Shown here one piece after another: positions 16,592 to 24,629 of a DNA stretch of 64,000 bases (position 1 is its first letter; every line of letters begins with the position of its first letter). The DNA comes from Pseudomonas laurentiana. GTDB lineage: Bacteria; Pseudomonadota; Gammaproteobacteria; Pseudomonadales; Pseudomonadaceae. Position numbers and translations under genes: made by a program. The DNA is taken from positions 124,001-188,000 of the forward strand of contig NZ_BMQU01000007.1 in the NCBI RefSeq assembly GCF_014648275.1, in the 5' to 3' direction. The notes under the pieces are model-generated. The model worked only from the letters and a program-made list of their open reading frames with translations, did not search any database and was not told the DNA's origin.

Positions 16592-17989
16592 TCACTCGAC
16601 CGGGAAAATCTTGCCCGGGTTCATGATCCCATTCGGGTCGAATGCGGCCTTCACCGCCTTCATGTACTCGATTTCCACGGGCGAACGGCTGTAGGCCAGG
16701 TAGTCGCGCTTGGTCATGCCGACGCCGTGCTCAGCAGAAATCGAGCCGTTGTACTTCTCTACCGTTTCGAAAACCCACTTGTTGACGGCAGCGCACTTGG
16801 CGAAGAACTCGTCCTTGCTCAGGTTTTCCGGCTTGAGGATGTTCAGGTGCAAGTTACCGTCACCGATGTGGCCATACCAGACCACTTCGAAATCAGGGTA
16901 ATGTTCGCCGACAATCGCGTCGATATCTTTCAGGAACGCTGGCACTTTCGACACGGTGACTGAAATGTCGTTCTTGTAGGGCGTCCAGTGCGAGATGGTC
17001 TCGGAGATGTACTCACGCAGCTTCCAGAGGTTCTGCAACTGCTGCTCACTCTGGCTCATCACACCGTCGATCACCCAGCCCTGCTCCACGCAGTGCTCGA
17101 ACGTCGCCAGGGCATCGTTGGCCACGTCCTCGGTACTCGCCTCGAACTCGAGCAAGGCATAGAACGGGCAGTTGGTTTCAAAGGGCGCCGGCACATCACC
17201 ACGCCCCATGATCTTGGCCAGGGCCTTGTCGGAGAAAAACTCGAAGGCAGTGAGGTCCAGCTTGCCCTGGAACGCATGCAGCACCGGCATGATCGAGTCG
17301 AAGTCCGGGGTACCCAGAACCATCGCGGTGAGGTTCTTCGGCGCGCGGTCCAGGCGCATCGTGGCTTCAACCACGAAGCCCAGGGTACCTTCAGCACCAA
17401 TGAACAACTGGCGCAAGTCGTAGCCGGTCGCGTTCTTGATCAAATCCTTGTTCAGCTCAAGCAGATCACCCTTACCGGTGACAACTTTCAGGCCTGCCAC
17501 CCAATTTCGGGTCATGCCGTAGCGAATGACCTTGATACCGCCGGCATTGGTGCCGATATTGCCGCCAATCTGGCTTGATCCTGCTGAAGCGAAGTCAACC
17601 GGGTAGTACAGCCCCTGGTCTTCCGCGAAATTCTGCAGTTGCGCAGTAATGACCCCTGGCTGACAGACGACGGTACGATCACCTGCGTTGAACGCAAGAA
17701 TCTGGTTCATGTAGTCGAAGGCCACCACCACTTCGCCATTGGCTGCCACGGCGGCGGCGGAAAGCCCGGTACGCCCGCCCGACGGCACTAGCGCGACCTT
17801 GCGCTGATTGGCCCAGCGGACGATGGCCTGCACCTGTTCGATGGTTTTCGGGAACACGATGGCCAGCGGTGCCGGCGCAAAATGCTTGGTCCAATCCTTG
17901 CCGTACGTATCGAGGGAGGCGGCGTCGGTCAGTACCTTGCCAGGCTCAACCAGAGTCAACAGCTCATCAATCAGCGCAGGATTGGTCAT
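16592..17989 (-). CDS. FAD-linked D-2-hydroxyglutarate dehydrogenase
   Basis: 465-residue FAD-binding oxidase. The PCMH-type FAD domain (about 35-175) includes VPSGGRTGLSAAAVAANGE and GGNIGTNAGGIKVIRYGMTRNWV; the C-terminal cap domain carries YGHIGDGNLHLN and SAEHGVGMTKRDYL. In Pseudomonas the enzyme encoded beside serA oxidises D-2-hydroxyglutarate, which SerA makes from 2-oxoglutarate as a side reaction, and this coupling drives serine synthesis. The start at 17989 (MTNPALIDELLTLV) is preferred to an upstream ATG. Divergent from serA with 172 bp between them. Confidence 0.9.
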   Translation of the reverse strand: MTNPALIDELLTLVEPGKVLTDAASLDTYGKDWTKHFAPAPLAIVFPKTIEQVQAIVRWANQRKVALVPSGGRTGLSAAAVAANGEVVVAFDYMNQILAFNAGDRTVVCQPGVITAQLQNFAEDQGLYYPVDFASAGSSQIGGNIGTNAGGIKVIRYGMTRNWVAGLKVVTGKGDLLELNKDLIKNATGYDLRQLFIGAEGTLGFVVEATMRLDRAPKNLTAMVLGTPDFDSIMPVLHAFQGKLDLTAFEFFSDKALAKIMGRGDVPAPFETNCPFYALLEFEASTEDVANDALATFEHCVEQGWVIDGVMSQSEQQLQNLWKLREYISETISHWTPYKNDISVTVSKVPAFLKDIDAIVGEHYPDFEVVWYGHIGDGNLHLNILKPENLSKDEFFAKCAAVNKWVFETVEKYNGSISAEHGVGMTKRDYLAYSRSPVEIEYMKAVKAAFDPNGIMNPGKIFPVE

Positions 17990-18161
17990 CGACAGAACTC
18001 TCGAACAATTCATAGTCACCCTGAGGACTCTTCACGTACCAGGGATGGGCGTATCAAGGGGTCGTTATGCTAGCATATGCCCCCCGCTAATCGTGCTTAA
18101 GGCCGATCTGCGACAGCTTCTCTTCCCTGCCATTTTTTCTCCGGGACACAGGTTTACGCAG

Positions 18162-19391
18162 ATGAGCAAGACTTCTCTCGATAAGAGCAAGATCAAGTTC
18201 CTTCTCCTCGAAGGCGTCCACCAAACTGCCGTGGACGTCCTTAAGGCCGCCGGGTACACCAACATTGAGTACCTCACCGGCTCTCTGCCCGACGCCGATC
18301 TGAAGGAAAAGATCGCCGATGCCCACTTCATCGGTATCCGCTCGCGCACTCAATTGACCGAAGAGGTTTTCGACTGCGCCAAGAAACTGGTCGCTGTCGG
18401 CTGTTTCTGCATCGGTACCAACCAGGTCGACCTCAATGCGGCCCGTGAGCGCGGTATCGCCGTATTCAACGCACCGTACTCCAACACCCGCTCCGTTGCC
18501 GAGCTGGTACTGGCCGAGGCCATCCTGCTGCTGCGCGGCATCCCGGAGAAGAACGCTTCCTGCCACCGTGGTGGCTGGATCAAGAGCGCGGCCAACTCCT
18601 TCGAGATCCGTGGCAAGAAACTGGGTATTGTCGGCTACGGCTCGATCGGCACCCAGCTGTCGGTCCTGGCTGAAGGCCTGGGCATGCAGGTTTACTTCTA
18701 CGACACCATCACCAAGCTGCCACTGGGTAACGCTACTCAGGTGAACAACCTGCACGAGTTGCTGGGCATGTGCGACATCGTCTCGCTGCACGTTCCAGAA
18801 ACCGCAGCGACTCAATGGATGATCGGCGAGAAGGAAATTCGCGCCATCAAGAAAGGCGGCATCCTGATCAACGCCGCCCGTGGCACCGTGGTCGAACTGG
18901 ACCACCTGGCTGCCGCGATCAAGGACAAGCACCTGATCGGCGCTGCCATCGACGTGTTCCCGGTGGAGCCACGCTCCAACGATGAAGAGTTCGAAAGCCC
19001 GCTGCGCGGCCTGGACAACGTCATCCTGACCCCGCACATCGGTGGTTCCACTGCCGAAGCCCAGGCCAACATCGGCCTGGAAGTGGCCGAGAAGCTGGTC
19101 AAGTACAGCGACAACGGTACGTCGGTCTCCTCGGTCAACTTCCCTGAAGTGGCCCTGCCGGCGCACCCAGGCAAGCACCGCCTGCTGCACATCCACGAAA
19201 ACATCCCGGGCGTCCTCAGCGAGATCAACAAGGTCTTCGCCGAAAACGCCATCAACATCTCCGGTCAGTTCCTGCAGACCAACGAGAAAGTGGGTTACGT
19301 GGTGATCGATGTGGATGCCGAGTACTCCGACCTCGCCCAGGAAAAACTGCAACAGATCAAGGGCACTATCCGTTCCCGCGTTCTGTTCTAA
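18162..19391 (+). CDS. serA: D-3-phosphoglycerate dehydrogenase
   Basis: 409-residue NAD-dependent enzyme catalysing the first step of serine synthesis. The Rossmann fold carries LGIVGYGSIGTQLSVLAEGL, catalytic residues lie in NAARGTVVELDHL and LTPHIGGSTAEAQANIG, and the last about 75 residues form an ACT domain (HENIPGVLSEINKVFAENAI) that binds serine for feedback inhibition. The length matches E. coli SerA (410). The ATG at 18162 is selected as it gives MSKTSLDKSKIKFLLLEGVH. Followed by a strong terminator. Confidence 0.97.
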   Translation: MSKTSLDKSKIKFLLLEGVHQTAVDVLKAAGYTNIEYLTGSLPDADLKEKIADAHFIGIRSRTQLTEEVFDCAKKLVAVGCFCIGTNQVDLNAARERGIAVFNAPYSNTRSVAELVLAEAILLLRGIPEKNASCHRGGWIKSAANSFEIRGKKLGIVGYGSIGTQLSVLAEGLGMQVYFYDTITKLPLGNATQVNNLHELLGMCDIVSLHVPETAATQWMIGEKEIRAIKKGGILINAARGTVVELDHLAAAIKDKHLIGAAIDVFPVEPRSNDEEFESPLRGLDNVILTPHIGGSTAEAQANIGLEVAEKLVKYSDNGTSVSSVNFPEVALPAHPGKHRLLHIHENIPGVLSEINKVFAENAINISGQFLQTNEKVGYVVIDVDAEYSDLAQEKLQQIKGTIRSRVLF

Positions 19392-19405
19392 GTACCCTGT
19401 GGCAT

Positions 19406-19439
19406 AAAAAAGGGAGGCCTTGATGGCCTCCCTTTTTTT
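19406..19439. terminator. Terminator after serA
   Basis: An 8-bp stem GGGAGGCC/GGCCTCCC (19412-19419 with 19425-19432) has A-rich sequence before and seven Ts after. It can end serA and, read on the other strand, the convergent DUF4399 gene. Confidence 0.9.
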
Positions 19440-19450
19440 GTGTGCCTGTC

Positions 19451-19924
19451 TTACTTGACGGTCACAGTGATCTTCTTCGACTCGACACTCGGCTTGAATG
19501 GCACGTGGAACTTGTCGCCCAACACCAGTTGCAAGGTGTGCTTGCCTGGGGTCAGGGTGATCTGGGTTTCGGTCTGAGCCTTGCCAAAGTGAACAATATG
19601 TTCACCTGGCGGCAGCGGCTGGTTGTCGGCCGGCAACACCGTGGCGGGCAGTACCTGATCGGCAGCTGGCTCTTTACTCACGTCGACCAACAGGTGGTGG
19701 TGACCGGTGTGCGGGGTATCATCGCCGGCCGGCTTGAGCGCCATGCCCTCGATGCCGAACTTGACGGTAAAGGTCTTGTCCACCGTGGCCCCATCGGCAG
19801 GGGACAGAATGGAAACCTTGGCCCCGGCAGGTGGCTCCTGGCTTTTGAGGCCCTCGGCAGCCGCCATAACGGAGACGCCCATCAGCAGACCTGCAATGGC
19901 TGCACACGAAATCAGGCTTTTCAT
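19451..19924 (-). CDS. DUF4399 periplasmic protein
   Basis: 157-residue exported protein. A signal peptide (MKSLISCAAIAGLLMGVSVM, cleavage probably after AAAE or nearby) precedes a compact beta-rich domain with VSILSPADGATVDKTFTVKF, the His-rich PHTGHHHLLVD and LTPGKHTLQLVLGDKFHVPF. The pattern is that of DUF4399, whose function is unknown; the HTGHHH run could bind a metal, which is speculation. Divergent from a solute-binding protein gene across a perfect palindrome. Confidence 0.88.
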   Translation of the reverse strand: MKSLISCAAIAGLLMGVSVMAAAEGLKSQEPPAGAKVSILSPADGATVDKTFTVKFGIEGMALKPAGDDTPHTGHHHLLVDVSKEPAADQVLPATVLPADNQPLPPGEHIVHFGKAQTETQITLTPGKHTLQLVLGDKFHVPFKPSVESKKITVTVK

Positions 19925-20023
19925 TCACTACTCCTGTGATTTACTTCAATAACCGAGGCTGCAAAATAGCGCGGCAACAGCCAGTAACCATAGATCAATT
20001 GGAACGATCCGTGTTTGTCTGTC

Positions 20024-20047
20024 TTCCTACAAAATATTTTGTAGGAA
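20024..20047. promoter_or_regulatory. Perfect 24-bp palindrome between divergent genes
   Basis: Two uninterrupted 12-bp arms (20024-20035 and 20036-20047) with ends TTCCTAC and GTAGGAA and an AT-rich centre. It lies about 100 bp before the DUF4399 start and about 110 bp before the solute-binding protein start. It could be an operator for a dimeric regulator or a cruciform; no regulator is identified. Confidence 0.5.
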
Positions 20048-20155
20048 ACGTCTAACATCCACCATCAGCCACGGTCCTAGGTGGCGTTCGACCCCGGCAA
20101 TTGAATAAAGTCGCGGCGAACAGCTCTTCAACTGCCAAATAAAACAGGGGCAACA

Positions 20156-20926
20156 ATGCGTTTGACCATAGGGGTATTGCTTGCAGCCCTGCTCAGTACA
20201 GCAGCGCACGCGGAACTGATCGACGACGTTAACGACCGCAACGAACTGCGCATTGCCGTCCAGGCGTCCAACCCACCGTTCAATTTCAAGGACAATGACC
20301 AGCTGAGCGGCTTCGAGATCGAACTGGGGCGCGCACTGGCAAATGAGCTGGACGTCAACGCCTCGTTTATCGTGACCGACGCCACCGACCTGATCATGGG
20401 CGTGGAAAGCGGCAAGTACGACATCGCCCTCAATCAGATCAGCGCCACCCCTGAGCTCAAGGATCGCCTGGACTTCAGTACGCCCTACAGCTACTCCAGC
20501 GCCCAACTTATCGTGCGCAAGGAAGAAAAACGCCCACTGACAACCCTTGAAGCCCTGAAAGGGCACACCCTGGGTTTCGTTCAAGGCAGCCAATTTGCCG
20601 AACAGGCGCGCGTCATTGAAGGCGTCGACCTGCGCAGCTACCCGGATACGCACCAGCCCATCAAGGACATGGCCGAGGATCAGATCGACGCGGTCATCAG
20701 TGATCGCCTGTTGGTGCCCTATGCCGTACGCGACAGCAAACTGCCCGTCACCGAAGGCGCAACCGTCGGCCCGATCCGTAACCTGGCGATTCCCTTCCAG
20801 AAGGGCAACCCGGCCTTCCACAGTGCACTGGACAGCGCACTGCAACGCATCAAGAACGATGGCAGGCTGAGCGCGATGTCGGAAAAGTGGTTTGGAATAG
20901 ACGCCAGCAAACCGCCGAAGCCTTAA
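20156..20926 (+). CDS. Periplasmic solute-binding protein, amino-acid type
   Basis: 256-residue secreted protein of the bacterial extracellular solute-binding family 3. The signal peptide is MRLTIGVLLAALLSTAAHA, followed by LRIAVQASNPPFNFKDND and GFEIELGRALANEL, typical of polar amino-acid receptors, then GKYDIALNQISATPELKDRL and SDRLLVPYAVRD. No permease or ATPase gene lies beside it in this window, so it is either served by a transporter elsewhere or acts in sensing. Ligand unknown. Its stop overlaps the end of the convergent DUF523 gene. Confidence 0.87.
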   Translation: MRLTIGVLLAALLSTAAHAELIDDVNDRNELRIAVQASNPPFNFKDNDQLSGFEIELGRALANELDVNASFIVTDATDLIMGVESGKYDIALNQISATPELKDRLDFSTPYSYSSAQLIVRKEEKRPLTTLEALKGHTLGFVQGSQFAEQARVIEGVDLRSYPDTHQPIKDMAEDQIDAVISDRLLVPYAVRDSKLPVTEGATVGPIRNLAIPFQKGNPAFHSALDSALQRIKNDGRLSAMSEKWFGIDASKPPKP

Positions 20927-21411
20927 GCCTCGAGCGCATTCAATGCCTGTAATGCGGCGTCCAGCTGCAGTTCGCTGAAGACCTGAACGCCCTCACGGCG
21001 CAGCAGTGCCGTGGTGACCCCTTCGCCCGGCACCTTGAGGCCACTGAACGTACCGTCATAGACCTGGACATTGCCGCAGGAGGGGCTGCCGGACTTGAGC
21101 ACGGCAATGCGGATACCGTGTTGCCGTACCAGCTGCAACGCCTGCTCGGCACCGGCCAGGAATACCGCACTGACATCCTCGCCATCGACATTCACCACCG
21201 CTACACGCCCCTCAAGTACTGCAGCCCCCTGGCCTCCGGGGATTTCCGCAGGTGGCCGTGGGGTCGGCAAGCCGCCCGCCACTTCAGGGCACAAGGGCAC
21301 TACACGACCTTGCCGTTGCCATTGCTGCAGACAATCCGGATGCCCGCTGGCACGACCGTCATAACGCACCGGTTGACCGAGCAGGCAGGCACTGACCAAC
21401 ACCTTGTGCAT
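20923..21411 (-). CDS. DUF523 family protein
   Basis: 162-residue cytosolic protein of the DUF523 family. The conserved cysteines are seen in KVLVSACLLGQPVRYDG, VPLCPEVAGGLPTPRPPAEI and LKSGSPSCGNVQVYDG, which together suggest a metal or iron-sulfur site; DUF523-type domains also occur fused to DUF1722. Function is not established. It lies 1 bp from the stop of the preceding 2OG-Fe(II) oxygenase gene on the same strand, so the two are probably one transcript. Confidence 0.85.
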   Translation of the reverse strand: MHKVLVSACLLGQPVRYDGRASGHPDCLQQWQRQGRVVPLCPEVAGGLPTPRPPAEIPGGQGAAVLEGRVAVVNVDGEDVSAVFLAGAEQALQLVRQHGIRIAVLKSGSPSCGNVQVYDGTFSGLKVPGEGVTTALLRREGVQVFSELQLDAALQALNALEA

Positions 21412-21412
21412 G

Positions 21413-22045
21413 TCAGAAAGGCTCGTTGCCGCGCCGGCGGAACCAACCAGTCAGGGACAGGCGATCGCGATTGGCCGGCAGTACCTCATGGGGAATATCC
21501 CCGGAGAGGAACACCACCAGACAACCGCCGGTTGGCTGTACATCGTGTTCGACACCGCCCTGAAGGCTCATACGCAGTTGCCCGCCGTTCTCTGGCAACC
21601 ACGCCTCATTGAGGTAAATAATCGCCGACACCGTGCGTCGGTCATCGTCGCGGAAGCGATCCAGGTGCTGACGATAGAACGCCCCCGGCGGATAGAACGC
21701 AAAATGGCACTCGAAATCCTCAAGCCCGAGGAACAGACCGCGATTGATTGCTTCGCGCAGACTATTCATCACCGCCAGATACTGATCGCAGGCCTCGGAT
21801 TCACCAGGCTCGATCCACTGAATTTGATCACCGCGAATGCCCTCGCGAACCTCCTGGGTAGCACCGCGCCCAACCGCAGCCGGGGCCAGGTCGCCCTCGG
21901 CCTCGCGCTTGCGACACTCAGCCGCCAGCGCCCGCGTCAGGGCTTCTGGCAGGAAGATGTTTTGCTGCGACCAGCCATGAGTGGCCAGATCATCGACAAT
22001 ACGTAACAACAGAGGGTGATCAGAAGGTATGTGCATGGCGCGCAT
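21413..22045 (-). CDS. 2-oxoglutarate/Fe(II) dioxygenase
   Basis: 210-residue cupin-fold oxygenase. The Fe(II) facial triad is visible as HLDRF (His-x-Asp) in FYPPGAFYRQHLDRFRDDDR and the distal His in SGDIPHEVLPANRDRLSLTG, with the 2-oxoglutarate-binding Arg nearby. The length and prolyl-4-hydroxylase-like core fit the family; the Pseudomonas homologue has been studied as a hydroxylase of elongation factor Tu, but I cannot assign the target from sequence alone. Start is either the ATG at 22045 or at 22036; neither has a strong ribosome site. Confidence 0.85.
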   Translation of the reverse strand: MRAMHIPSDHPLLLRIVDDLATHGWSQQNIFLPEALTRALAAECRKREAEGDLAPAAVGRGATQEVREGIRGDQIQWIEPGESEACDQYLAVMNSLREAINRGLFLGLEDFECHFAFYPPGAFYRQHLDRFRDDDRRTVSAIIYLNEAWLPENGGQLRMSLQGGVEHDVQPTGGCLVVFLSGDIPHEVLPANRDRLSLTGWFRRRGNEPF

Positions 22046-22158
22046 AGTATCTATCTGCCAAAAAAATCGACAGCGCCACTTGGCTGACAGAACACATCGT
22101 GTCTCGACAAAGGCCCGCCAAGGCAAGGACAATAGCGCTCTGCCGACAGGAGTCTTTA

Positions 22159-22908
22159 ATGCGTCGTTTGTTTTTTCTGCTGCTATTGAGCTGCACCATG
22201 CCTGTCTGGGCAGACAGCCTCGACCAACTCTACAAGGTCGCCGGCTGGCCTGAGCAGCGCGCCCATTTTACTGATGCCCTGGATGCTGCACAGCAGCGCT
22301 ACCAAAACAGCTTGCCGCCTGCGGTGTTTCAGGCGTTGGTGAACAACAGCAACCAGCGCTTCGAGCCAAAGGCCGTAGATGCACGTGCCGAAGCCCAGTT
22401 GCGCACCAACCTGAGCAATCCGGCACCGGCCCTGGCGTTTTTCCAGTCACCGCTTGGGCGCAAGATCGTCGCCGCCGAGCTACTGGCCACCCGTCGCGAC
22501 CAGTTGGCCAAGAATGCCAAGGGTTTGCCGCGCATTCAGGCCAGCGATACCCGCCTGCTGATCATTGGTCACCTGGCCAAGGCCCTGCCAGCTCGCGAAG
22601 CCGGCGCCGAAGTGAGCCTGGCAATTGCTGGCGTGGCGGCGGACAGCCTCAGTCAGATGATCCCGGGATTGCTCGGTGGTGGTCAGGCTCAGGGCGTGCT
22701 GGATGGCCAGCGCACACGGTTAATGGAACAGATCGGCAACGACCTGAACAACACCCTGCTCTACGTCTATCGCGACCTGTCGGACCCGGAGCTGGAAGAA
22801 TTTGCCAGCTTCGCCGAGTCCGCAGAAGGTCAGGCCTACTACAAGGCCGCCCTGGCGGCGATCCGGGCCGGTCTTGCCGTCGGCCAGAACAGCGCCGACC
22901 TCAAGTAA
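22159..22908 (+). CDS. DUF2059 exported protein
   Basis: 249-residue protein with a signal peptide (MRRLFFLLLLSCTMPVWA) and a mature part rich in helices. The second half contains YVYRDLSDPELEEFASFAES followed by EGQAYYKAALAAI, the DUF2059 pattern. Function is unknown; it is likely periplasmic. A good ribosome site (CAGGAG) precedes the ATG at 22159. The 3' end overlaps that of the convergent hydrolase gene by 8 bp. Confidence 0.85.
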   Translation: MRRLFFLLLLSCTMPVWADSLDQLYKVAGWPEQRAHFTDALDAAQQRYQNSLPPAVFQALVNNSNQRFEPKAVDARAEAQLRTNLSNPAPALAFFQSPLGRKIVAAELLATRRDQLAKNAKGLPRIQASDTRLLIIGHLAKALPAREAGAEVSLAIAGVAADSLSQMIPGLLGGGQAQGVLDGQRTRLMEQIGNDLNNTLLYVYRDLSDPELEEFASFAESAEGQAYYKAALAAIRAGLAVGQNSADLK

Positions 22909-23851
22909 GGTGCTCACCAAGAAACGCGAAGTAGCGCTGGCGAATTGTCGGCAGTTCATTGGCCAGGTGGTGTCGCGCCTCGGGTAGCATCAATACCTGG
23001 GGTTGCGCGAACTTCTCCCGCAATACCAGCAGGTTGTGCGGCCAGTCGACAGTCATGTCCGACTGCCCCTGGATGATCAGGGGCCGACGCGTACTCGGCG
23101 GTGCCGCCTCGATGCGTTTGACCCACTTGATCAGCGCACCGACCCAGGCCGTGGGCAAGCGCCTTGGTTGCAAGGGGTCTGCCAGCAGAAATGGCAGGAA
23201 CGTCGGGTCGTTGGTGTTCTCGCTGAAACGCCGCTCGATCCCCTTCACGAACGGTCGCAGCAGGTAATAGCTGAACCTCGACCAGCCCCAGGCACGCGGC
23301 CGCACCAAGGGTGCCAGTAAAATCACCCGGCCCTGGATCGGGCTGTCATCACCATGATTCAGCACGTGGTCGATCACGATGGCCCCGCCCGTGCTCTGCC
23401 CGCACAGGTGCCAGGGCTGCGGCAGGCCCAGCTCGGTCGCTTGCGCGAACAAAGCCTGGAGTACCTTCTGGTACACCGCAAAATCATCAATGCTGGCCCG
23501 CTCGCCACTGGATAGGCCATGACCCGGCAGATCACAGGCAATCACGCTGAAACCCTGGTCCAGGGCCCAGTCGATGACATGCCGATACAAGCCCATATGG
23601 TCGTAGAAGCCATGCAACAAAATCAAAGTCGCCACCGGGGTCGGCGCCAACCACACCTGACCCACCACCTCGAAGCCCGCTACCTGAAAACGCCCCAACC
23701 AGCGCTCTACCGGCACCGGGCGCATCGGCAGGTCCAGGCCGTAGAAGCGCTGATATGCCTGCGCCTGTGCTGACAATGGCTGGCGAGCCGATAGCGGCTG
23801 CAGGCTGGCGCGCAAAGCGTCTGGCTGGAACGGAGCGGACATAGCGGGCAT
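22901..23851 (-). CDS. Alpha/beta hydrolase, lysophospholipase-like
   Basis: 316-residue alpha/beta-fold hydrolase. The oxyanion region is LILLHGFYDHMGLYRHVIDW, followed by the CDLPGHGLSSGERASIDDF segment typical of monoacylglycerol lipase/lysophospholipase L2 proteins. The nucleophile Ser is in LCGQSTGGAIVIDHV, and late acid and His are in IIQGQSDMTVDWPHN and LPEARHHLANE. No signal peptide is apparent. Two near ATGs (23851, 23842) are possible starts. Substrate unknown, probably a lipid ester. Confidence 0.85.
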   Translation of the reverse strand: MPAMSAPFQPDALRASLQPLSARQPLSAQAQAYQRFYGLDLPMRPVPVERWLGRFQVAGFEVVGQVWLAPTPVATLILLHGFYDHMGLYRHVIDWALDQGFSVIACDLPGHGLSSGERASIDDFAVYQKVLQALFAQATELGLPQPWHLCGQSTGGAIVIDHVLNHGDDSPIQGRVILLAPLVRPRAWGWSRFSYYLLRPFVKGIERRFSENTNDPTFLPFLLADPLQPRRLPTAWVGALIKWVKRIEAAPPSTRRPLIIQGQSDMTVDWPHNLLVLREKFAQPQVLMLPEARHHLANELPTIRQRYFAFLGEHLT

Positions 23852-23933
23852 CCAGACACCAAATCAAAGGATTGATCCACGATATTCATCTGTCGGCAGC
23901 GGCATGGCAAGCTATGCGCCCTTTTGTGGACCC

Positions 23934-24509
23934 ATGGATATGCCTCGACCACGTGGAAAAACGCTGTTAGCCGGCCTGACCTTGCTGTTGTGCGCGGCCA
24001 CCCTGTGGTGGGCCTATGACAGTTTCCAGAGTCGCTACCTGCGCACCTTCGACAACCAGACCGCGCTGTTCTCCGGTGACAACCTGCAACTGCCCGCCGA
24101 CCTCGCCGGCCCCGGGCCGATCCGCGTGGTGCACTTCTGGGACCCGGCCTGCCCGTGCAATGTTGGCAACCAGCAGCACCTGAGTGAGCTGATCGGTCAC
24201 TTTTCGCCTCAAGGTGTAGTCTTCTATGCGGTACAGAAACCTGGCAGCCATGGCCAACTCCCGCCCAACCTGAGCGCCCTGAAGCCCTTGCCAACACTGC
24301 CCGGCGCCGAACACCTACCTGCCAGCCCAGCAGTGGCGATCTGGGACCAAGCCGGCAAACTGGCCTATTTCGGCCCCTACAGCGAAGGTGCAACCTGCAA
24401 CTCAGGCAACAGTTTTATCGAACCCATTCTGGACGCCCTGAGCCAGGGACGGTCGGTCAGTGCCACGCATACCTTGGCCGTCGGTTGCTACTGCCCATGG
24501 GCTGACTAG
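23934..24509 (+). CDS. DUF6436 thioredoxin-like membrane-anchored protein
   Basis: 191-residue protein with a single N-terminal membrane segment (LLAGLTLLLCAATLWWAYD) and a periplasmic thioredoxin-like domain. The motif VVHFWDPACPCNVGNQQHL holds a CPC pair in place of the usual CxxC, and late cysteines occur in GATCNSG and GCYCPW. DUF6436 is assigned by memory of this pattern; a redox role is likely but unproven. The ATG at 23934 is chosen (GTGGA precedes it); 23940 is also possible. It precedes the acylase gene by 120 bp. Confidence 0.78.
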   Translation: MDMPRPRGKTLLAGLTLLLCAATLWWAYDSFQSRYLRTFDNQTALFSGDNLQLPADLAGPGPIRVVHFWDPACPCNVGNQQHLSELIGHFSPQGVVFYAVQKPGSHGQLPPNLSALKPLPTLPGAEHLPASPAVAIWDQAGKLAYFGPYSEGATCNSGNSFIEPILDALSQGRSVSATHTLAVGCYCPWAD

Positions 24510-24629
24510 CACCCGATTGATTTCACACCCACGCGTTGCCGATGGGTTACGTTTGCAGCATCTATCCTCAGTCCGAAAACCGAGGTTCCAGTCGTTGGAA
24601 AGATCGTACGCCTCACACAAGGAGTCTCG

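Noticed and set aside
18087-19352. 421-codon minus-strand frame over serA
   Set aside because: Shadow of serA; no family pattern or ribosome site.
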